Assembly: GCA_016650435.1 (NCBI GenBank)
Contig: JAENVT010000488.1
Location: 1 to 12,365 of the forward strand
Origin: Ilumatobacteraceae bacterium
GTDB lineage: Bacteria > Actinomycetota > Acidimicrobiia > Acidimicrobiales > Ilumatobacteraceae
Reading direction: 5' to 3'
DNA length: 12,365 bases
Shown one piece after another: positions 7,138 to 12,365 of the stretch (position 1 is the first letter of the stretch; every line of letters begins with the position of its first letter). Under the pieces are notes generated by a model. That model worked only from the letters and a program-made list of their open reading frames with translations, searched no databases and was not told the origin of the DNA. The position numbers and the translations under genes were made by a program.

Positions 7138-7176
7138 TGACCAATACTAAGCTCGGTCCGACGAACTGGAGCTGCG

Positions 7177-7476
7177 ATGAGTGCAACTGTTGTGAGATAC
7201 CAGGCCAAGGCCGACCGAGCGGACGAGAACCAGAGCTTGATCGAGAAGGTGTTCGGCGACCTGGAGGCCCGCCAGCCCGATGGGTTCACCTACAAGGTGT
7301 TCCGGCTCGAAGACGGCGTCAGCTTCGTCCACGTGGTGATCGAGCACGACGACGTCGTCAATCCTGACTCGCTACAGGACGTACCCGCGTTTCAAGCGTT
7401 CGTAAAAGACATCGCTGATCGCTGCGATGTTGCGCCCGTGGCGATGGGAGCAACCATCGTCGGCGGCTACCGCTGA
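7177..7476 (+). CDS. Antibiotic-biosynthesis-monooxygenase-like (ABM fold) small protein
   Basis: A 99-aa protein resembling small dimeric alpha/beta-barrel proteins of the ABM type, in a form I associate with actinobacteria. The pattern is an N-terminal strand (ATVVRYQAKADRADEN), a helix (SLIEKVFGDLEA), FTYKVFRLEDGVSFVHVVIEH, PAFQAFVKDIADRCD, and a final strand ending VGGYR. The fold serves haem degradation, quinone oxidation or other tasks; no specific activity can be read here. A GGAG ribosome site lies 5 bases before the ATG. It is divergent from the zinc-ribbon gene and ends 11 bases before the convergent HD-GYP gene stop. It is probably monocistronic and cytoplasmic. Confidence 0.75.
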   Translation: MSATVVRYQAKADRADENQSLIEKVFGDLEARQPDGFTYKVFRLEDGVSFVHVVIEHDDVVNPDSLQDVPAFQAFVKDIADRCDVAPVAMGATIVGGYR

Positions 7477-7487
7477 AAGTCGGCCTG

Positions 7488-9575
7488 CTAGGGCGTGATG
7501 GTCAACGCACTCTCGAAGCCGGTGGTGTCGTAGGCCATCCACATGTCGTGCTCGGAATCCTGTGTGGCGATGATCCACACTTCGAGATTGTGCGAGGCAG
7601 CGACGGTACGCGTTTGTGAGCCGAAGTCGAAAGTAGCCCGAGCGAACTCGTTGTCAGTGCCGGTGAAGTCGACCGTCGCTGTAGCGAGTGGGTTGCACTG
7701 CCCGCCGGCATCGACGCAGTCGAAAAGTGTTGCCTGCGCTTGCACGTCGTCGGTTCGGAAACTCTTGGCAGCGACGAACACGACCATGCTGGTCGGACCG
7801 TTGAGCGAGATCGTGCCCGCCGGGTCGAGGCGAAAACGCTGCAGCTTGTCGGTGTTGCCAAACGTAAAACCCGTGCTTCGCCTCAGCAAGCGCCCGGGGC
7901 TGTTGTCGTGGTCGGTGTCGAGGTTCGGGAGAACGGAGTTCAATGGAGCTCGGGCGAGGAGCGGCAGTACCGATTGCGAAGCGACATCGCCGGGCGCAGA
8001 TGAGGCCAGCAGGTAACTCACGACCGTTGGTGGCGTTGTCGGCGGGGCGGTGGTGGGAGGTGGCGTTGTCGGCGGGGCGGTGGTGGGAGGTGGCGTTGTC
8101 GGCGGGGCGTTGGTGGGAGGTGGCGTTGTCGGAGGCGCGGTGGTGGCAACCGTCGGTGGCGATGGAACGCGCGGCGCCGCGGTGGTGGCAACGGTCGGTG
8201 ACGTTGGATTGCGACTGATCGGCACGGTCTGATCCACCACCCCGCCGGGAACGACGGTGGGCTCCTGCGGGTTGGTCCCGGTCACGGTTTGTTGGGTCGT
8301 CGCCACCGGAGTCGTCGATCCGGTGGATTCGCTGTGAGAAATGCCACCCGGGTTGGTGACATCGGGCCTGGTCGTCGCATGTGAGCCGCCTGTCGGAACT
8401 GACACAGTGACGGTCGTATGGTCGGGCTCTCCAGCACCATCGACGACGGTCACAGCCGCCGACCGGGTCGAGGGCTTGTGGGTGTCGGTGTTCGGAGCGG
8501 CCGCCGTGCCGAGAGCCGCTGCAGTCATGCCGGCGGCGGCCATCAACGCCGGCGCGGCCGCCGCGGCACCGACGAGGCCGGTGGGGAAGAAGGCCAGCTG
8601 GGTCAGCCACGACAGCGGACCCATCGCCAGACGCAGCTTGCCGAGCGAGACGCTGAGAAACGCCCGCACGACGTTGGCATCGAATTGCGTCCCGGCGCAT
8701 CGTGCGAGTTCTGCCCGAGCTTCGGCAGCCGTGCCCGGTTTCTTGTATGAGCGGACGGAGGTCATCACGTCGAACGTGTCGGCGACGGCGACGATGCGCG
8801 CCGCGAGCGAGATGTCGGTACCTCGCAAACCGTTCGGATAGCCGTCTCCATCCCACCGTTCATGGTGTTCACTAACGGCACGAACGGAATCGCCGAGCCA
8901 GCCCGCCAACGGCGCGGTCAACCTCGCACCAATGCCTGGGTGACGCTTGATCGTCTCGTATTCTTCCGCTGTTAGGCGATCTGGTTTGTTGAGGATCTCG
9001 AAGGGAATTTCGAGCTTGCCGATGTCGTGCAGCAGCGCTGCCCATCGCAGACTGTCGATCTCCGCCTCCGTCAGTCCGAGTTCCTCACCGATCATCTGCG
9101 AATAGGCACGGACCCGTTCGGAGTGCCCGCGAGTCAGCCGGTCGTGCTGGCTGAGATCTGCAACAAGCTCCAGCAGACGTTGCGCGGCGAGAGCGGGCTC
9201 GTTCGCGCCGATCCGCCGGTACTCCTCGAGCCTTCGCTGTAGTTCGACGGTGCCTCCCGATCGCATGGCAATCTTGAATCGAGACGGCGCCTCGTCGGGG
9301 AAGACGAGCGTCAAGCCCAACAAGGCGGCGAGCGGCAGCATTCGCCGGGTCAACCGATCGGCGCCGTACAGCACGACCGTCGACACTGCGGCAATGGCGA
9401 TCAGACGCATGACCGCGACCGGCCGGCTGTCGGCCATCGGGATCAGCGTCGACAGTGTCAGAGCGGCGAGAATCGAGCAAAGAAATGGCACGGCGTAGAC
9501 GGTGACGCGAACGACGCGCGACAACCACGGGCGCCCAAGCCACCGATTCCGCGCCAAGTTCTGCCGTCGCCACAC
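7488..9575 (-). CDS. Membrane HD-GYP phosphodiesterase with extracellular stalk and beta domain
   Basis: A 695-aa protein. Two N-terminal membrane segments (about 22-46 and 53-72) and a short hydrophobic stretch (80-92) precede a cytoplasmic HD-GYP domain (about 130-320), the class that hydrolyses cyclic di-GMP. Metal-site residues are visible: H151 (GHSERV), H183-D184 (HDIGK), H212, H237-H238, and D266, with DGDGYPNGL as the GYP motif. A further hydrophobic region (about 323-359) leads to a Thr/Pro-rich stalk (to about 516) with tandem TTPPPTTAPP units. The end is a beta-rich domain (about 519-695) with C620 and C627 and a closing MWMAYDTT motif. I recall similar C-terminal domains in secreted actinobacterial proteins. 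The GTG start lies 7 bases after a FliA-type -10 box, so it may be leaderless. Divergent paralog at 9838. Confidence 0.88.
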   Translation of the reverse strand: MWRRQNLARNRWLGRPWLSRVVRVTVYAVPFLCSILAALTLSTLIPMADSRPVAVMRLIAIAAVSTVVLYGADRLTRRMLPLAALLGLTLVFPDEAPSRFKIAMRSGGTVELQRRLEEYRRIGANEPALAAQRLLELVADLSQHDRLTRGHSERVRAYSQMIGEELGLTEAEIDSLRWAALLHDIGKLEIPFEILNKPDRLTAEEYETIKRHPGIGARLTAPLAGWLGDSVRAVSEHHERWDGDGYPNGLRGTDISLAARIVAVADTFDVMTSVRSYKKPGTAAEARAELARCAGTQFDANVVRAFLSVSLGKLRLAMGPLSWLTQLAFFPTGLVGAAAAAPALMAAAGMTAAALGTAAAPNTDTHKPSTRSAAVTVVDGAGEPDHTTVTVSVPTGGSHATTRPDVTNPGGISHSESTGSTTPVATTQQTVTGTNPQEPTVVPGGVVDQTVPISRNPTSPTVATTAAPRVPSPPTVATTAPPTTPPPTNAPPTTPPPTTAPPTTPPPTTAPPTTPPTVVSYLLASSAPGDVASQSVLPLLARAPLNSVLPNLDTDHDNSPGRLLRRSTGFTFGNTDKLQRFRLDPAGTISLNGPTSMVVFVAAKSFRTDDVQAQATLFDCVDAGGQCNPLATATVDFTGTDNEFARATFDFGSQTRTVAASHNLEVWIIATQDSEHDMWMAYDTTGFESALTITP
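8031..8150 (-). repeat. 30-bp tandem repeat encoding the Thr/Pro stalk
   Basis: A 30-base unit occurs nearly four times: 8031-8060 and 8061-8090 are identical, 8091-8120 differs by one base, and 8121-8150 is a diverged copy. The period is a multiple of three, so copy-number change keeps the frame. On the minus strand it encodes decapeptides of the TTPPPTTAPP type. Such runs can expand or contract by slippage, altering stalk length. Confidence 0.9.
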
Positions 9576-9582
9576 GTACCGC

Positions 9583-9610
9583 TATCGGCATGACCGGGCC
9601 GCCGTGTGAG
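9583..9610 (-). promoter_or_regulatory. FliA/sigma-28-type promoter of the minus-strand HD-GYP gene
   Basis: On the minus strand, CTCA (9610-9607), 17 bases, then GCCGATA (9589-9583). This fits the flagellar sigma factor pattern reported for motile actinomycetes, CTCA-N15-17-GCCGA. The -10 element ends 7 bases before the GTG start at 9575. Transcription would begin at or next to the start codon, implying a leaderless message or a start slightly further in. Confidence 0.65.
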
Positions 9611-9702
9611 CGGCAATTCGCGCCGCAGCCCCTTTTATTGCGCAGCGGTGTCTGTTTGTTCTCCCTGTGCGGCCCTGTGCTCGTCCTGATTGCGTGGCCA
9701 AG

Positions 9703-9724
9703 CTCGACTAAAGCCCAGGTCGAG
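9703..9724. repeat. Inverted repeat between the divergent promoters
   Basis: CTCGAC (9703-9708) and GTCGAG (9719-9724) form a 6-bp stem with a 10-base loop, near the middle of the intergenic region. It could be a regulator site serving both HD-GYP genes, but a repeat this short is also expected by chance. Confidence 0.2.
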
Positions 9725-9774
9725 GCTGATTCGCGGCCGGCATTTGGAGTCTCTCGAAAAAACTAGGAAAACCG

Positions 9775-9803
9775 CTCAAGTGACACGGCAGTTGCGCCGA
9801 TGA
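9775..9803 (+). promoter_or_regulatory. FliA/sigma-28-type promoter of the plus-strand HD-GYP gene
   Basis: CTCA (9775-9778), 17 bases, then GCCGATGA (9796-9803), the same boxes and spacing as the promoter on the opposite strand. The start codon lies 34 bases downstream of the -10 box, leaving a short leader with a GGGGCGAG ribosome site. Two matching, correctly oriented copies in one intergenic region make chance less likely. Confidence 0.65.
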
Positions 9804-9837
9804 ATGGGGAATTGGTCGACGCAGGACGGGGCGAGCA

Positions 9838-11484
9838 ATGGCGGCACCAAGTGCACAAGGCGACAAAACCGACACGTCAGAGTGGCAACGCCGGCGGTTC
9901 GCGTCAGGAGCGTTGCGGGTTGCGGTGACGCTGGTGCCGATCGCGACGTCGGTCGAAGTTTCGTTGCTGGTCAGCCGGACCTTGCCATCGACCTCCAGCA
10001 CCGTCACGGCGATCGGTCGAATCCTGTTGATCGCAATCTGCTCGCTCCTAGCCCTTGCACTGACCGATGCAGTGGCTCGCAAGTTCCTGCCGCTGGCAGC
10101 ACTGCTCCAACTGTCGCTGGTGTTTCCCGACCAGACTCCTTCACGATTCCGGACAGCGCTCAAGGGAGGAAGCGGTCGTCGGCTCGCTCGCGAAGTCGTC
10201 ACGGCCCGGAGTCAAGGTCTTTCCGACGACCCATCTCGCGCCGCGGAGCAGTTGTTGATGCTCGCCACTGCGATCGGCGATCACGATCGCCGCACCCGTG
10301 GCCACTCGGAGCGAGTCCGTTTGTACACCGACCTGATCGCCGAGGAGCTTCACCTCTCACATGACGAGCGGGCGAGACTGCAGTGGGCCGCGCTGATCCA
10401 CGACATCGGCAAGATCACGGTGCCTGCGGAGATCCTCAACAAAAAAGGTCCACCGGACGAGCGCGAGTGGGCGATCCTCAAGCGTCACCCACAGGCAGGA
10501 GCGCAGTTGGCTGCGCCGGTTGAACCGTGGTTGGGAGACGCAGTTCACGCGATCGGCGGACACCACGAACGCTGGGATGGGAGCGGATACCCGAACGGTC
10601 TCGCCGGCGACGCGATTCCCCGCTCCGCTGCGATCGTGGCGGTGGCCGATGCCTTCGAGGTGATGACAGCCGTCCGCTCCTACAAGAAGGCACTGCCGCT
10701 GACCGAAGCGCGAACGGAATTGACCGGATGCGCGGGAACGCATTTCAGTCCCGAGGTCGTTCGGGCACTGTTGAACGTGTCGATCGGCGAGCTGCGGCGC
10801 TCCATGGGAGCGTTCGCCGTGCTGGCTCACCTGCCCTTCCTTGGCCAGATCGCCAAGGCCGCGTCCTTCGCTCCCGACACGGTGTCGACAGCGGCCGGGC
10901 TGACGACCACGACGGCAACCGCGGGAGTCACCGTGCTTGCGCTCAGTGGCGGACTGGCGATCGCGTCTACAGCTTCGCCGACGCCCGTGGTTCCACGCGC
11001 CTCGATGATCTCAGCCGAGGTCATCCAACAACCGCCCGCCCTCGAACTCGAAATCGTCCCCTCGACAACGTCGATTCCTGACGAGATCGAGTCTGAGCCG
11101 CCGGCCACATCTGCACCTCCGATCGGTCGTTCACCTCTCCCCCAGCCCCAGTTCAACGTGGAGGCTCCTACTGTGGCTTCCACATCAGCAGCGCCATTGC
11201 CCGAGGCCCAGACCGAACCGCCATCCGCGCCGCAAGCAGACGTCGCTGTCGTGCTGCCACCACCAGAACAACTGGACCTCCCTCCGTCCGGAGCACCATT
11301 GATTGAACCGGCGCCGACCGAAGAGGAATCCTCCAAACACGGCGACGGCAGCGGAGACAAGAAGGCCTCTAAGGCCGGCAGCCACGAGCGCCCCGAGCAT
11401 TCCAACAAAGGCGACTCGAGTTCCTCGAAGAGGAGCGGCCACTCAAGCAAGGACACGCGCGACAAAGCCGACAAGCACGGATAG
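9838..11484 (+). CDS. Membrane HD-GYP phosphodiesterase paralog with charged tail
   Basis: A 548-aa paralog of the divergent HD-GYP protein. Membrane segments lie at about 23-48 and 57-78, followed by the shared juxtamembrane block LPLAALLQLSLVFPD..PSRF (84-104). The HD-GYP domain (about 135-325) has H156, H188-D189 (HDIGK), H217, H242-H243 and D271, with DGSGYPNGL, so catalysis on cyclic di-GMP is expected. A third hydrophobic region (about 356-379) is followed by a Pro/Glu/Ala-rich stretch (380-498). The tail (499-548) is rich in Lys, Ser, His and Asp. If the topology holds, this tail is outside the cell and could contact the wall. Start: ATG with GGGGCGAG 5 bases upstream. Expression from the flagellar-type promoter is inferred. 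No GGDEF or EAL domain is present in either paralog. Confidence 0.88.
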   Translation: MAAPSAQGDKTDTSEWQRRRFASGALRVAVTLVPIATSVEVSLLVSRTLPSTSSTVTAIGRILLIAICSLLALALTDAVARKFLPLAALLQLSLVFPDQTPSRFRTALKGGSGRRLAREVVTARSQGLSDDPSRAAEQLLMLATAIGDHDRRTRGHSERVRLYTDLIAEELHLSHDERARLQWAALIHDIGKITVPAEILNKKGPPDEREWAILKRHPQAGAQLAAPVEPWLGDAVHAIGGHHERWDGSGYPNGLAGDAIPRSAAIVAVADAFEVMTAVRSYKKALPLTEARTELTGCAGTHFSPEVVRALLNVSIGELRRSMGAFAVLAHLPFLGQIAKAASFAPDTVSTAAGLTTTTATAGVTVLALSGGLAIASTASPTPVVPRASMISAEVIQQPPALELEIVPSTTSIPDEIESEPPATSAPPIGRSPLPQPQFNVEAPTVASTSAAPLPEAQTEPPSAPQADVAVVLPPPEQLDLPPSGAPLIEPAPTEEESSKHGDGSGDKKASKAGSHERPEHSNKGDSSSSKRSGHSSKDTRDKADKHG

Positions 11485-11549
11485 GTGGAGGGTCAATCCG
11501 GCGTCCGATGACGACCCCTAAAGATCGAGAGACCGGGGCCAGCGCGCGG

Positions 11550-12251
11550 TCAGACAGGCCGGCTGCGAGACCCGGGCTGGCGTGCTGCGTCGCTGAAGTG
11601 CCGGCCGTCGTAGTAGGTCGGACTGGTGTCTGGTCGTCCGCGCCGGCTCGTCCATCGCCACGTGAGTGAGATGCGCGGCTGATCCGTCGACGTCTTGGGC
11701 ACGCCGTGCAGCCATTCGCGTTGGCACGCCCCACCCATGATCAACATGTCGCCCTCTCCCGGCATCAGCACCACATCGTCGGTGTCGGAGCCAGCCGGCA
11801 CGCGCTCGACCGGTACTCCGCCCGGCGCACGCGGGCGCAAGACGAACGGTCGTCGGGTGCCGAGCACGACAATCGCGATCACCGTCTCGTCGAGCCACTT
11901 CATCTCACGATCACTGTGCAGACCCTGGAAGTCGTCACCGTTCCGATAGAGGATCGCGGAGACGCCCGTGAAGGGAACACGGAAACGTGACCTCAGGTGC
12001 ATGCCGGTCTGGTGGAACATCGGAGTCGAGTCGGAACGCATACCGGCGCCAAGGCGCCGCTCGGGCACGTAGCGGTCGTAGCGGAGAACCTCCGTCTGCT
12101 GCCACGGCAGGGTGTCGTGCAGCTTGGTGAACGTCGCAGTCGCATCACGGACAAAGCCGGGAACCATCTCGACCCACGACGACGGCGCTAGCGCGATGCG
12201 TTCGACTGTGGCGCGACGATCGATGAGCAGATCGTCGGCCGGTGTGCTCAC
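11550..12251 (-). CDS. alkB: AlkB-like 2-oxoglutarate/Fe(II)-dependent dioxygenase
   Basis: A 233-aa protein of the AlkB family, which removes alkyl groups from DNA or RNA bases by oxidation with Fe(II), O2 and 2-oxoglutarate. Iron ligands are visible as H112-x-D114 (LHSDREM) and H182 (WLHGVPK). The 2-oxoglutarate site appears as R193-I-S-L-T-W-R199, matching the RxNxTxR pattern with Ser in the third place. The substrate lid region includes LRYDRYVPERR and the SAILYRNGDDFQGLHSD strand. The start is GTG 12251; an in-frame ATG at 12311 would add 20 poor residues and cover the start of the divergent gene. No clear ribosome site is seen. It converges with the HD-GYP gene; the 65 bases between stops hold no convincing terminator. 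A repair role is inferred from family. Confidence 0.88.
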   Translation of the reverse strand: MSTPADDLLIDRRATVERIALAPSSWVEMVPGFVRDATATFTKLHDTLPWQQTEVLRYDRYVPERRLGAGMRSDSTPMFHQTGMHLRSRFRVPFTGVSAILYRNGDDFQGLHSDREMKWLDETVIAIVVLGTRRPFVLRPRAPGGVPVERVPAGSDTDDVVLMPGEGDMLIMGGACQREWLHGVPKTSTDQPRISLTWRWTSRRGRPDTSPTYYDGRHFSDAARQPGSRSRPV

Positions 12252-12310
12252 GTGATCAATTTTGCCCTGTCCGTCGCTACAGTCGCGCAGCGAGGTTTGG
12301 GAGGTCCACA

Positions 12311-12365
12311 ATGAGCACTGAAATTGGGCCGTACAGCACAGCTACAGAGATGCTGACAGCGCTGG
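12311..12365 (+). CDS. 5' end of a gene, possibly an amidase (partial)
   Basis: An ATG with a good GGGAGG site 6 bases upstream opens 18 codons to the window edge, reading MSTEIGPYSTATEMLTAL. The TATEMLTAL pattern recalls the N-terminal helix of amidase-signature (GatA-like) enzymes, but the fragment is too short to be sure. It diverges from the AlkB-like gene with 59 bases between start codons. Confidence 0.5.
   Translation, partial: MSTEIGPYSTATEMLTAL

Noticed and set aside
8031..8150. CRISPR array
   Set aside because: The 30-base units are directly adjacent with no spacers and encode an in-frame Thr/Pro repeat.
7654..8856. 400-codon minus-strand frame within the HD-GYP gene
   Set aside because: It is an out-of-frame reading of the HD-GYP coding region, Arg/His-rich and repetitive, with no motif.
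9085..9591. Alternative ATG start at 9591 for the minus-strand HD-GYP gene
   Set aside because: That ATG is in another frame whose product is a shifted reading, and it lies within the -10 region of the proposed promoter.
11485..11600. Terminator between the HD-GYP and AlkB-like genes
   Set aside because: GCCAGC and GCTGGC copies are about 40 bases apart, partly inside the AlkB-like gene, with no T-run; no convincing hairpin.

Overview
The window looks like chromosomal DNA of a high-GC actinobacterium, possibly an Acidimicrobiia-type lineage (Ilumatobacter/Iamia-like). The lineage is inference; no rRNA or other marker gene is present. Supporting signs are the strong G/C bias at third codon positions, GTG starts, a DtxR/IdeR-type iron box, candidate leaderless starts, and HD-GYP proteins of a form common in Actinobacteria. 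Gene density is high, and no gap between genes exceeds about 265 bases.

Region 1 (1-2282, plus strand): the 3' end of an unidentified gene, then a tight three-gene cluster. It holds an ApbE-type FAD:protein FMN transferase, a haem-binding ferric-reductase-like membrane protein (ATGA overlap with apbE), and a small one-helix protein with a Thr/Ala-rich outer tail. The expected FMN-binding acceptor protein is not visible here.

Region 2 (2283-6714, plus strand): an iron-box-controlled operon. A 19-base site matching the IdeR/DtxR consensus at 17 of 19 positions precedes an EfeO-like helical lipoprotein, an FTR1-family ferric iron permease with both REGFE motifs and its own helical ectodomain, a stand-alone hydantoinase/oxoprolinase (HyuA-like) protein, and a small membrane-anchored helical protein. 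Spacing between genes runs from a 4-base overlap to 12 bases. With region 1 this forms a candidate ferric-iron reduction and uptake locus. The HyuA-like gene and the last gene are unexpected members and the most likely new biology here.

Region 3 (6732-7476): a small divergent pair. A zinc-ribbon-like protein lies on the minus strand, with a possible +1-frameshifted C-terminal extension, and an ABM-fold-like small protein lies on the plus strand.

Region 4 (7488-11484): two paralogous membrane HD-GYP (cyclic-di-GMP phosphodiesterase-type) genes transcribed divergently from a 262-base intergenic region. Each has a CTCA-N17-GCCGAT motif in the right orientation, matching the flagellar sigma factor (FliA/sigma-28) promoter type. 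This suggests a paired cyclic-di-GMP module in the motility regulon. The paralogs share their membrane and catalytic parts but carry different predicted extracellular C-terminal regions: a Thr/Pro stalk plus beta-rich domain in one, and a Pro/Glu then Lys/Ser/His-rich tail in the other.

Region 5 (11550-12365): an AlkB-like 2-oxoglutarate/Fe(II) dioxygenase on the minus strand, and divergently the first 18 codons of a plus-strand gene that may be an amidase.
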